This document shows, piece after piece, positions 46,401 through 53,305 of a stretch of 64,000 nucleotides of DNA. A program made the position numbers and the translations under genes. The DNA is from Planctomycetota bacterium (GTDB taxonomy: Bacteria > Planctomycetota > UBA1135 > GCA-002686595), in NCBI GenBank assembly GCA_029259605.1, contig JAJDEV010000276.1, positions 1-64,000 of the forward strand, in the 5' to 3' direction. Positions within the stretch are counted from its first letter, which is position 1, and every line of letters begins with the position of its first letter. Under the pieces are notes generated by a model that worked only from the letters and a program-made list of their open reading frames with translations, was not told the origin of the DNA and did no database searches.

Positions 46401-46450
46401 GCAACTCGGAAGAGATCCGCGTGACCGTGCTCGACCGCGAGGTCGACTGA
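40469..46450 (+). CDS. Alpha-2-macroglobulin family protein
   Basis: 1993 residues. Signal peptide (about 1-30, ending HASA), with no lipobox, so it is probably soluble or surface-exposed. Helical repeats (about 40-330) precede the MG beta-domains (PGDEVNWKLVARRYDGR, HRPGAKIELDIETID). A Gly/Ala-rich loop (about 1180-1195) leads to the classical VRSDFRDTAFWAPTVRTDKDG segment. The thioester motif is GCTEQ (Cys1427, Gln1430), followed by the alpha/alpha toroid with DGGWSWWK, then the C-terminal receptor-like domain. Members trap proteases by a conformational change. The usual partner pbpC is absent, so it is an orphan. The ATG at 40469 opens the signal peptide. Confidence 0.95.
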   Translation: MKIFPRHAFSVGLAGLALVFTLSVHASAPTPNPPRIKIERAASEQDDDFDGLRSRAEAFHVQGAYARAHELYVEAEQLDLSDDERRWVRFRLADTKWRAVASTNERDGTELERAREALTELLKEGDPERVDTRDRTWAEINESLGAYHWLRSNARDWNSGWNYFAEALGWWGRSSDLELARRRYLDIVFEVALPAWNSSSANRGGYASNVPRQVLENAVEIAVEKSDVATARFLLGTHYARNGRNVAFRGRVERELGAVLALGKSDANSFYGEALFQLAMHLQNTGRPERSADGTWVWSSDYAGAVELYRRVVREFRKGETHWYDQARRAIEEITSPTVGVRVGQFFLPGSDIGYDVDWRNVESVDLALFRTNLVEDVDIARGHSIGAWLDSIDVQRLEVHRRWTHTPEKESEARKHHPHSATLTLDEAVPPGAYVLQATSAGKRARALVLVSDVALTTKATGDGVLVWMTDVLSGAPVPDASVKLWRRYHDGNEWRARDYAGKTSADGTLLIPFEDGGTYNSSYLVAAKAGARTTWAQSDAWPSLSATQEWRIYAYTDRAAYRPGDEVNWKLVARRYDGRAFATPKDETLEWRLHDPQGAEVAKGVFKLDEFGCATATFETDEKLTLGEYQVQFTGNVDNRSQYVGGATLFRLEEYKAPEFEVNVRVPDRTDDGAPRAYVVGDTIEVEIDAKYYFGAPVAEANVEVFVYQANYHHEWKKDREFPWLYETQGRMWWGGQGNQIVRQVLTTDRDGHATLSFETPADARADLEYTIEARVTDASRREILGSGKVRVTRSEYFARIEAQHAIHRPGAKIELDIETIDANGNGIAADGRVEVSRQRWVEVWMSPTGVRKRRAEFEDRRVPDGWQVVSRQYDRDVVATVALRTSAAGQASWSFTPDKDGSYHVLWTSVDGRGSDVRGESTVVVADENSRELGFYSGGVEILIDKDTLAIGDDAIFVLSTPASGRWVLLTVESQTLQHHEVVHLDGSVKLMRIPMTEEHVPNIWLGAVSVSGGEAFHDSERLIIPPARQFLDIDVAHDAEVVEPGSAGTVHVTVRDHNGDPVRVQLSIGVVDDSLAYIQSDYAGDPRRFFYGQLRDLRVRTAGSFQHGVYRLYKDAGGYRGAGDTVPPGGRYDRDELKEEEMSDGFALGLGAKRANMAALGYAGDSAPAESMARQKMAADALAPAGAGGGGPAVRVRSDFRDTAFWAPTVRTDKDGHATMSFEYPDSTTRWKTTVRAVDRATRVGMGEALTKTRQPIIARLQAPRFFVVGDVVTLSGNVNNNTDIERSVRVSLAATGLELLGHVVEGELMSGDEVVVSVPAGGQARVDWRARIDAPGSVELVLTAKGEEYGDALRRELPAYAHGIEALVATSGRFDDGGIRFAVDLPEARAAGTTSLRIQVTPSLAVTMLDALPYLANYPYGCTEQTLSRFLPSVIVAKTLSDFGLSAGDAMTRVFGGIERDFTGKTHPDGKRSLEQLDRMTGDGLDRLYDFQHADGGWSWWKTGDSDHFMTAYVLWGLSLARDAGVDVRAGVLERAAAWLGRELVEEEWNVDLQAWMLHALALHAQGGGKGASDTREWSDKAFANLWKQRDRLNAYGRALVALSANALGREAEALAMLDILMNGAILDESPDTSIVQVGAQTSREYVLKTAHFGGDGIGYRWSDGGVEATAFSLRALVAIDPKHELVEPLANWLVQNRRGAQWSNTRDTAITVLALNDYLRATKQLGASVAYTLTVNGQSVASVELTPDEMLRAPSEFDIDPEWLRAGENEVRIEKTSGDGPLYFAAHARFFSEEEPIPARGNVLFARREYFKLVGRPTLLGGFVYDRVALRDGDSVTSGERIEVVLTVEAKNNLEYLMFEDLKPAGFEAVQLRSGEALVARELKQGEVERQLGGERDATVRNSIDARLVADAYTGLSRGVHQELRDRKIALFADRLADGFWEMRYELRAEAPGEFHALPLLGEAMYVPEVQCNSEEIRVTVLDREVD

Positions 46451-46510
46451 AACGCGCGCGGATTGCCGGTCGGACGCGACCGGGTTACCCTCGCGAGTGG
46501 AGGTTTGGAG

Positions 46511-46942
46511 ATGCGCACGGAAACCGTCAAAGGCTTGGCTGAGATCCGCGACCTGCTGAGCTCTCTCACTTCCGACCTCGGCGTGCGCGCGGCCTTCGTG
46601 TGCCGCCGCGCGAGGGGCGCCGAGGACCGCGCCGAAACGCTCGCCCTGTTCCTGGACGGCGAGTTCCTCGAGAACCGCAACTACCCGCTCGCCGGCACGC
46701 CGTGCGCGCGCGTCTACGAACGCGGAATCGTCTACCACTCGCACGCCCTTTCGCGCATCTACCCGGACGACTCGCTCCTCGCCGAGTGGGGCGTCGACAG
46801 CTACCTCGGCGTGGGCGTCGAGGGCCAGGACGGCGAACCGATCGGCCACATCGGCGTCATGCACGACCGAGAGTTCGCGCATCCGGCGGTGGTCGAAACG
46901 GCGGTGCGGCTCGTGGCGCATCACGTCGCCGAGCTGATCTGA
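46511..46942 (+). CDS. Small GAF-like domain protein
   Basis: 143 residues, one domain. The fold cues are those of GAF: LRDLLSSLTSDLGVRAAFVCRR-like opening strands, LAGTPCARVYERGIVYH (Cys-containing, as in many signalling GAF domains), DSYLGVGVEGQDGEPIGHIGVMH and a final helix. It probably binds a small ligand or redox signal; no output domain is attached. GGAGG at 46499-46503 fixes the ATG at 46511, and a TACCCT hexamer lies at 46486-46491. It lies 60 bp after the macroglobulin gene. Confidence 0.75.
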   Translation: MRTETVKGLAEIRDLLSSLTSDLGVRAAFVCRRARGAEDRAETLALFLDGEFLENRNYPLAGTPCARVYERGIVYHSHALSRIYPDDSLLAEWGVDSYLGVGVEGQDGEPIGHIGVMHDREFAHPAVVETAVRLVAHHVAELI

Positions 46943-46959
46943 AAGCGACGGTCGAGCGC

Positions 46960-46978
46960 CGCCTCACCCGTTGAGGCG
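46960..46978. terminator. Hairpin between convergent genes
   Basis: CGCCTCA, loop CCCGT, TGAGGCG. It lies 17 bp after the GAF gene's stop and includes the stop codon of the opposing membrane-protein gene, so it could serve both directions. No T-run. Confidence 0.4.
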
Positions 46979-48343
46979 CGTCGTGTTGCTGAAGATCCAC
47001 GCTGCCGACAGCACCGCGCTCGTGAACGGATAGAGGAACGCCGCGGTCGTGAGGTCGTCGCCCTTCACGCGTTGGATGAAGGTGTAGGCGGCGAACGCGG
47101 TGAGGGGGAAGGCGAGCGTCGCGAAGAGGTCCCAGTCGCGGACCGGTCCGAGGTCGGGGTTGAAGGCGAAGGCGAAGAGGAAGAGGCCCAGGGTCGCGAT
47201 GGCGAGGAAGCGCGACGCTCGGTCCGGACGGCTTTGCGCGGCTCGGGAGCGGAAGAAGGCGGTCGCGAGCAGGGGCAAGGCGAGCGGGCTGATCAGCATC
47301 ACTTCGTTCAGGACGTCGCGCGCATGACGCAGGGAGAACAGGGTCGTGCGCTCGGTCTCGAGCTCCGTTCGAAGCAGGGGCAGGAAGCACCGGCCGTCGG
47401 CGCCGCCGAGCTTGTCGGTGGGGAGTTGGCTCGGGCCGTGCCCGGCGAGCGTGAGCCAAGCGGCGACGAGCGCGATGGGGAGCATGAATGCGCACGTCGC
47501 GATCGCGATGCGCCGGACGCGCTTCCCGCTGCCGCCGACGCTCCACACGAGATACGCGAGCGACGGACCCGCGAACCACGTGAGCGGATGTACGCAACCG
47601 GCGAATCCCAAGAGGCAGGCCGGCGCCGCGACGCCGTGTCGACCGCGCAGGGTCGCGAGTCCGGAGGCGAGGAACAGGACCAGCGCCAACGACGCGAGCG
47701 CGTAGACCTCCGCGTACCCGAAGAAGATCTGCATCGCGCCGCAGGTCAGCATCGCGCCGACGAACAGCCGTCGCGCGGCGCCGTCCAGTCCGAGCGAGCG
47801 CGCCATGCGTCCTGGCAGAAACACGTAGGCTGAGCCCGCGGCCGTGCTCGTCAACACGAACGACCACTCCGCGCTCTCGAGCTCGAAGAAGGACGCGAGC
47901 AATCGATACGCCCCAGCCTGGATCGCGATCGCGATGGGCTCCCTCCACGTCAGCCAGTACCCGCTCGCGATGTTGCGCACGAGGTCCGCGCTGTCGCCCA
48001 GGTAGAAGTTCTGACAGCGGAAGCCGACGAAGAGCGCGACGGCCAGCGCGATGCGCGCCGAGCGCCGCGTTCCCGTGAGGCGCGTGCCCCATGCCTCGAC
48101 CGAGTGCATGCACGCGCGACGGAGCGACGGAACGAGAGCGATGAGGATCGCGGTGCCGAGCAGCGGGTGGCGGATCTCCCGCGGGACGCGACGGAAGTTC
48201 GCGAATCCATACGCCTCCGTGAGGCGCGCGCGGGCCAGTACGAGGTGCGCGATGAACAGGGCGACCGGGGCGCCGACGATCCACAGGCGAAGGAGCTGGG
48301 GATCACGCGCGCTCGTGCGCACTCCGCGCGCGAAGCGCGGCAT
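46964..48343 (-). CDS. Polytopic membrane protein, possible GT-C glycosyltransferase
   Basis: 459 residues with about 10-11 membrane helices (for example LWIVGAPVALFIAHLVLA, HPLLGTAILIALV, RIALAVALFVGF, LNEVMLISPLALPLLATAF, FLAIATLGLFLFAFAF). The first large loop has FYLGDSADLVRNIASGYWLTWREPI, and acidic pairs in that position are typical of GT-C enzymes that transfer sugars from polyprenyl donors. A second conserved-looking element is NPDLGPVRDWDLFATLAFP. The ATG at 48343 is chosen because upstream codons lack hydrophobicity and read as shadow. The specificity is not known. Confidence 0.7.
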   Translation of the reverse strand: MPRFARGVRTSARDPQLLRLWIVGAPVALFIAHLVLARARLTEAYGFANFRRVPREIRHPLLGTAILIALVPSLRRACMHSVEAWGTRLTGTRRSARIALAVALFVGFRCQNFYLGDSADLVRNIASGYWLTWREPIAIAIQAGAYRLLASFFELESAEWSFVLTSTAAGSAYVFLPGRMARSLGLDGAARRLFVGAMLTCGAMQIFFGYAEVYALASLALVLFLASGLATLRGRHGVAAPACLLGFAGCVHPLTWFAGPSLAYLVWSVGGSGKRVRRIAIATCAFMLPIALVAAWLTLAGHGPSQLPTDKLGGADGRCFLPLLRTELETERTTLFSLRHARDVLNEVMLISPLALPLLATAFFRSRAAQSRPDRASRFLAIATLGLFLFAFAFNPDLGPVRDWDLFATLAFPLTAFAAYTFIQRVKGDDLTTAAFLYPFTSAVLSAAWIFSNTTRLNG

Positions 48344-48687
48344 GACCGGATGTGTGATCGGCACGGAAGCGAGCGCCGTTCGGCGCGCGCGAGTTCTTTC
48401 CGCGATGCATCGCTGTGTTGCACCGAATGTTGTCGCGCGGCGGAGCCCCATGGGGCCGACTCGCGTGCGCTTCCGATTTGCAACGAAAGGCGCAACGCGA
48501 TCGCGGCCCGGAGCAAGCACGCGAGAACCCGCTCCCGACGTCGCCGAGCGAGCGCGCGCGAGGCGAATCCGACGCCTCCCGCCGCCGCGCTCCGTGCCGC
48601 GTTCGCGCGATTGCCCGCAGCACTTGCCTGGAAGCGCGGGGCGCGCGCTTGTTCGCTCTCCAAGCGGATGATGCAATCGCCGCGCAC
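48344..48687. other. Divergent intergenic region
   Basis: 344 bp between the membrane-protein start (-) and the first GNAT-like gene (+). A 12-bp palindrome GCCCCATGGGGC lies at 48445-48456. The plus-strand frame stays open across it, but the translation is low-complexity Arg/Ser-rich sequence without family features, so I treat it as non-coding. Confidence 0.4.
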
Positions 48688-49701
48688 GTGCGCTCCCTCG
48701 ACCTTCAAACGATCTCGCCCGCGGAGGCGAACACCGCGGCTGCTCGTCCCGAGCTCGATTCCGTGCGCCAGGCGATCGACGTCGGGCGCGCAGGATCCGG
48801 GCTCCGCGCGCGCAGCGAGCCGTATTGGCGCTGGCGCCTCGCGAACCCGGACGGCGTCTGTGCGGGTTTCGCGCGGCAGGCCGATCGAGTGCAGGCCGCG
48901 GTGGTCGGCGTCCGGCATCGAGCGCGACTCGACGGCGAGGACGTCGATTGGGTCGAAGTCGTCGATACGTTCAACGACTTCGACGCCGGCCGCGGCTTGG
49001 CGCGGACCGGAGCGTACTCGGCGCTGTGCGCGGAGTTCGCGCGCGCGTTCGGCGGCCGCGCTCCCGAGGGCGCGAACGTCTTCTACGGCGTACCGACGAG
49101 GCGCGCGCATCGCTTCGAGCTCGCGCGCCTGCGCTCCGAGATCCTGCGCTCGGAAAACGCGCTCGTCATCGCGCCGTCGTCCGTCACGTGGGTGGCGCCG
49201 GGCGTCGAGGTCGAAGAGGTCGACGCGTTTCCCGACGAGATCGGGGGCGCCTTCGAGCGCTTCGCCGAGGGCCGCGGCGCGGTGCAGGTGCGCGACGCCG
49301 CGCGACTGAATTGGCGCTTCACGGCGCATCCCGATCGAGCCTATCGCATCGCGCTCGCGCGCGTCGGCGGCGAGCTCGTCGGTTACGCCGTCTATCGCCG
49401 CGGTTCCTACGCTGGTCACGAAGGGGGCGTGCTCGCCGATTGGATGGTGCGGCCCGAAGAGCGTGACGTCATGCAGGGCCTGCTCCTGTGGGCCGGCGAC
49501 GCTGCGCGGAGCGACGGGCATGACCTGCTCGTCACGAACGTCGCGAACCGGGCGGGCGAGTTCGGCGCGTTCCAAGGCGTCGGGTTCCGGGTGCACGGGA
49601 CGGACGAGTACCTCACGTTCCGCAGCTTCCAGAAGCCGTACATCATGAGCTGGCTCTTCGCGCACTGGTACTACACCCTCGGCGACTCGGAGCGCGGCTG
49701 A
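48688..49701 (+). CDS. GNAT-like acetyltransferase paralogue 1
   Basis: 337 residues if the GTG at 48688 is the start; no in-frame ATG lies nearby. This start is chosen because the protein then aligns end to end with the next gene: SEPYWRWRLANP with LEEWRWAFERNP, and DAARLNWRFTAHP..VGGELVGYAVYRRG with DAAYLNWRFIDNP..DGAELRGYAVFRTA. The layout suggests two GNAT-like halves. Proteins of this type are annotated as N-acyltransferases; the substrate is unknown. The stop overlaps the next start (TGATG). No clear ribosome-binding site. Confidence 0.65.
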   Translation: MRSLDLQTISPAEANTAAARPELDSVRQAIDVGRAGSGLRARSEPYWRWRLANPDGVCAGFARQADRVQAAVVGVRHRARLDGEDVDWVEVVDTFNDFDAGRGLARTGAYSALCAEFARAFGGRAPEGANVFYGVPTRRAHRFELARLRSEILRSENALVIAPSSVTWVAPGVEVEEVDAFPDEIGGAFERFAEGRGAVQVRDAARLNWRFTAHPDRAYRIALARVGGELVGYAVYRRGSYAGHEGGVLADWMVRPEERDVMQGLLLWAGDAARSDGHDLLVTNVANRAGEFGAFQGVGFRVHGTDEYLTFRSFQKPYIMSWLFAHWYYTLGDSERG

Positions 49702-50687
49702 TGTCCGAGTACGACATCCGTCCGTACCGCGCCGGCGACGAGCAGGGCATCCTCGACACGTTCAACGTCGTCTTCGGGGAAGGCGTCGAGAACTACGCCC
49801 CGCGCACGCTCGAGGAGTGGCGCTGGGCCTTCGAACGCAACCCGGCCGGGCGGCGCGTGTGGGTGGCCGAAGCGGACGGCGCGATCGTCGCGCAGTGCGC
49901 CGCGCTGCCGTACCGCGTACACCTCGACGACGCGCGCGCGACGATCACGCAGGGGGTCGATTCGATGGTGCACCCCGACCATCGCCGCGGCTTGCGTCGG
50001 CCCGGGCTGTTCGTCGCGACCGCGCAGCCGTTCTTCCGCGAGTTCGGCGGGCTCGGCAAGGACGCGTTGCACTACGGCTGGCCGGTCGAACCCGCGTGGC
50101 GCATCGGGCGCACGTTCCTCGGCTACGAGATCATCACGACGCAGAACATCCACTTCCGCGCGCCCGGCCCCGGAAGTCGCGACCTGCCGATGGGCGTCGA
50201 GCGCATCGAGCGCTTCGACGATGCTGCCGAGCGACTCTACGATCGCTGCCGCACCCAATGGGGGATGAGCGTCGTGCGCGACGCCGCCTACCTGAACTGG
50301 CGCTTCATCGACAATCCGCGCTACGACTACCACGTGTTCTGCGTTCGGGACGGGGCCGAGCTGCGCGGCTATGCCGTGTTCCGCACCGCCGACTCGCCGC
50401 GCCCGAACAGCGGCCTGGTCGTCGACTGGCTCGTTCCGCCGGACGACCCCGAAGCCGCGACGCTGCTGCGCGAAGCGTTCCTCGCCCAGGCGCGCACGGA
50501 CGGCGCCGAGGCCGTGCTCGCCGTTTTCCCCGAGTGGTCGCCGTGGTTCCAGCGCTTCCAGGAGTGGGGCTGGGTCGTCTACGGAAGCGACTACCTCTTG
50601 ATCGGGATCATCCAGAGCCCGCGCTACGACACGTGGTGGCTGCGCGAGCGCTGGTGGTACCAGCTCGCCGAGCTCGACGCGATCTGA
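49701..50687 (+). CDS. GNAT-like acetyltransferase paralogue 2
   Basis: 328 residues. It opens with IRPYRAGDEQGILDTFNVVFGEG, typical of GNAT domains, and has MVHPDHRRGLRRPGLF in the acetyl-CoA-binding position (the R/Q-x-x-G-x-G/A loop). A second half contains LNWRF and LRGYAVFR, and the end is rich in aromatic residues (TWWLRERWWYQLAEL). This pattern occurs in acyltransferases encoded among glycan-building genes, and a GT-C-like protein lies nearby; that link is inference. Translationally coupled to paralogue 1. Confidence 0.75.
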   Translation: MSEYDIRPYRAGDEQGILDTFNVVFGEGVENYAPRTLEEWRWAFERNPAGRRVWVAEADGAIVAQCAALPYRVHLDDARATITQGVDSMVHPDHRRGLRRPGLFVATAQPFFREFGGLGKDALHYGWPVEPAWRIGRTFLGYEIITTQNIHFRAPGPGSRDLPMGVERIERFDDAAERLYDRCRTQWGMSVVRDAAYLNWRFIDNPRYDYHVFCVRDGAELRGYAVFRTADSPRPNSGLVVDWLVPPDDPEAATLLREAFLAQARTDGAEAVLAVFPEWSPWFQRFQEWGWVVYGSDYLLIGIIQSPRYDTWWLRERWWYQLAELDAI

Positions 50688-50710
50688 CCCGCGCGCGCGG
50701 ATTTTCGAGG

Positions 50711-50716
50711 TAGTCT
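50711..50716 (+). promoter_or_regulatory. Candidate -10 box (TAGTCT) of the sigma-factor gene
   Basis: TAGTCT lies 33 bp before the ATG at 50750, inside a short palindromic context (CGAGG, then CCTCG). No clear -35 is seen. It is listed because related TAGACT-type hexamers precede other genes in this window. Confidence 0.2.
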
Positions 50717-50749
50717 GGCCTCGAGCGGCATCACGGCAGCGAAGCCGTC

Positions 50750-53287
50750 ATGAACGTCTCCGAATCCACACCCTCACGCGCGCTGCTCGAAGAGAGCGAA
50801 TGGCTCCACGCGCTCGCGCGGCGCCTGGTCCGCGATCCCGCGCTCGCGGGGGACGCGGCGCAACAGACGCTGCTCTCGGCGGCGCACGCGGACATGCCGC
50901 ACGCGCCCGCCAAGCGTCGCCGTTGGCTCGGTTCCGTGTTGCGCAACTTCGTGCGCCAGGCCTATCGCAGCCGGACGCGCCGCGCGGATCACGAATCGCG
51001 CGTCGATGTGCCGAGCGAGGCGAGCTCCAGCTACGAAGTCGTCGCCCGTCTCGAGCTGCGCCGGCGCGTCGTCGATGCGGTGGAAGCGCTCGACGAGCCG
51101 TATCGCACGACGATCGCGCTGCGTTTCCTCGAGGGTTTGCCGCCGCGTGAGGTGGCGCGGCGCATGGACGTTCCGGTGAAGACGGTGCACACGCGCGTCG
51201 ATCGCGCTCTGGTTCGTCTGCGGGGCAAGCTCGACGCGGCGTACGACGGTCGGCCGGCGTGGATCGCCGCGCTGCTGCCGTTCGCCGACGCGCCACGCCT
51301 CGCGGGCACGACGGGTTTGGGAGTTGCGGTCATGGGAACGATCGGAAAGGGAGTCGGAGCGGTGGCGGGCGTCGTGGTCTTGGGCGTCCTTCTGCAGCGC
51401 GCGTTCGCACCGGATGTCGGCGAGCCGCCCCGCGCCGCGCACGCGACCGCGTCGGGCGGCGCGCTCGTGAAGCCGCGCGACGTCGCCGAATCGGGTACGA
51501 CTCCAACGCCTGCGCCGGCAGCGGAGGCCGAAGCGCGCCGCCCCGCGACCGCGCCGCCGTCGAACGCTCCCGCCGTCGCTCCCGTCGCGCCGACCTATCG
51601 GGGTCGTGTCGTCGACGTCGACGACCAACCCGTTGCGAACGTGCGCGTCGTCTTCGAACCGACGACCTACGTGGAGCGCGAGTTGAGCGTCGAGGAAACG
51701 CAGGCGACGAGCGACGCGAACGGGCGTTTCGAGCTCGTGCACATCGATCGCCGCGGTCGGCTCGTCGTGAGCGACCGCGGGTACGCGACCGTCGTCGCGC
51801 CGGGCGTCGCCGGCCTGCCGCCCGTTCCGCCCGTGGTCGTCGTCGCGCCCGCGCGTTCGTACGCGGGGCTCGTCGTCGATTCCGCCGGGACGCCGCTCGC
51901 GAACGTCGAACTCCGCGTCGAACTCGGCGAAGACATCGCGCGCCGCTTTCGTCCGGGCGGCTTCGCGCGCGCGGTCCCCGTCGCCACGTCGACCACCGGC
52001 GCGGACGGCGCGTTTCGTTTCGAGTCGATCGGGTTCGCTGCGGGTTCGCGACTGCTCGCGGAGCGCGACGGATTCGATCCCGACGCCATCGAGCTGCCGA
52101 GCGGTAGCACGACGGACCTGGTGCTCGAGCTGACTCCCATCGAGGTCTCGGATCGCACCGTCGAGGGCTTCGTGATCGACCGCGCCGGTCAACCGATCGA
52201 AGGGGCCGCGCTGAGCCTCGGCTCGACGATCGTACGCAGCGCCGCGGACGGCGCCTTTCTGCTCGAGCTCCTCGGCGACGAGTCGACGGACGTCCTGCGC
52301 GGTGTCAGCGAAGGCTACCTGCCCGCGGAGCGTTCGCTCGCCGCGCTCGGTCCCGACGAGAGGCACGACGTCGTGCTCACGCTCGGCGAGCGCGCGCGCA
52401 CGATCGCGGGCGTCGTCGAGGACGCGGGCGGCGAGCCCGTCGAGGGCGCGCAGGTGTGGACCTGGGACGGAACCGACTTCGGGTTCCTCGAGCGTGGGTT
52501 CGGCGAGCTCACGTTCCACATCTCGGTGACCATCGAGGAGATGATCCTCGGCGGCGAGGTGGACGGCCGCGAGACGACGACCGACGCGAGCGGCCGCTTC
52601 GAGTTGGAAGGGCTCGTCGAGCGCGACTACGCGCTGTTCGCGTGGAACCCCGAGACGCTCCAGGCGCAGCGCTTCGGCGCGGTGCGCGCCGGTGATCGCG
52701 GTGTCGTTCTCCGACTGACCGGTGCCGAACCCGTCGCGCGCGTCGCCGGCCGCGTCGTCACGACTTCGAACGAGCCGGTCTCGACGGCGCTGATCCGCGT
52801 CTCGCGCCGCATTCGCACGGTGGACGGAAGCCGCAGCTTCCGGAGCGCGCCGATGGAGTTCTTCGCGTCGACCGACGCCGAGGGCCGGTTCGCGTTCGAC
52901 GCGCTCGCATTCGACGGAACGACGCTGCTCTTGAACGGCGCCGGCGTTCCATCGGCGCAGTCACGCGCGCTCGCCGACGAGCCCGATCTCGAAGACATCC
53001 TCTTCGTCGTGCCGTCCATCTGCCACCTGCGCGTCTTCCTCGATTCGAATCCCGACGAGGCGACGTCGTTTTCGATCCAGGACGCCGAGGGCAACGCGCT
53101 GAACCTCAGCTTCATGCGCGGCAGCGTGACGTTGGGGGCGGAGGTGATCAGCCTCGAAGCGGGCGAGTCTCCGCTCACCCAAACGGACGACTCGGCGCGC
53201 TTCCTCGTGCTCTATCGTCGCAACGACGAGGTGAGTCGTGTCCCGCTCGAGCTCGTCGCGGGTCAGGTCAACGAGATCCGCCTCTGA
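50750..53287 (+). CDS. ECF sigma factor fused to periplasmic carboxypeptidase-regulatory repeats
   Basis: 845 residues. Sigma region 2 (about 12-85: DAAQQTLLSAAHADMP, RRWLGSVLRNFVRQAYR) and region 4 (about 104-166: VVDAVEALDEPYRTTIALRF, PPREVARRMDVPVKTVHTRV) form an ECF-type sigma factor. A membrane helix follows (about 190-215, GVGAVAGVVVLGVLL), then a Pro/Ala-rich linker and about five CarboxypepD_reg-like repeats (YRGRVVDVDDQPVANVRV, YAGLVVDSAGTPLANVEL, VEGFVIDRAGQPIEGAAL, IAGVVEDAGGEPVEGAQV, VAGRVVTTSNEPVSTAL). The sigma part would be cytoplasmic and the repeats periplasmic, so the protein may sense outside and direct RNA polymerase, perhaps after proteolytic release. No anti-sigma gene is adjacent. 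Confidence 0.9.
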   Translation: MNVSESTPSRALLEESEWLHALARRLVRDPALAGDAAQQTLLSAAHADMPHAPAKRRRWLGSVLRNFVRQAYRSRTRRADHESRVDVPSEASSSYEVVARLELRRRVVDAVEALDEPYRTTIALRFLEGLPPREVARRMDVPVKTVHTRVDRALVRLRGKLDAAYDGRPAWIAALLPFADAPRLAGTTGLGVAVMGTIGKGVGAVAGVVVLGVLLQRAFAPDVGEPPRAAHATASGGALVKPRDVAESGTTPTPAPAAEAEARRPATAPPSNAPAVAPVAPTYRGRVVDVDDQPVANVRVVFEPTTYVERELSVEETQATSDANGRFELVHIDRRGRLVVSDRGYATVVAPGVAGLPPVPPVVVVAPARSYAGLVVDSAGTPLANVELRVELGEDIARRFRPGGFARAVPVATSTTGADGAFRFESIGFAAGSRLLAERDGFDPDAIELPSGSTTDLVLELTPIEVSDRTVEGFVIDRAGQPIEGAALSLGSTIVRSAADGAFLLELLGDESTDVLRGVSEGYLPAERSLAALGPDERHDVVLTLGERARTIAGVVEDAGGEPVEGAQVWTWDGTDFGFLERGFGELTFHISVTIEEMILGGEVDGRETTTDASGRFELEGLVERDYALFAWNPETLQAQRFGAVRAGDRGVVLRLTGAEPVARVAGRVVTTSNEPVSTALIRVSRRIRTVDGSRSFRSAPMEFFASTDAEGRFAFDALAFDGTTLLLNGAGVPSAQSRALADEPDLEDILFVVPSICHLRVFLDSNPDEATSFSIQDAEGNALNLSFMRGSVTLGAEVISLEAGESPLTQTDDSARFLVLYRRNDEVSRVPLELVAGQVNEIRL

Positions 53288-53305
53288 GCGCGCGACCTCG
53301 GACGT

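Noticed and set aside
42812-46924. A 1370-codon open frame on the minus strand opposite the macroglobulin gene
   Set aside because: The plus strand encodes an obvious macroglobulin with thioester motif; the opposite frame is low-complexity and has no recognisable domain.
48415-48687. Extension of the first GNAT-like gene to a GTG at 48415
   Set aside because: The added ~90 residues are Arg/Ser-rich with no GNAT similarity; the paralogue next door begins where the GTG at 48688 would place the start.
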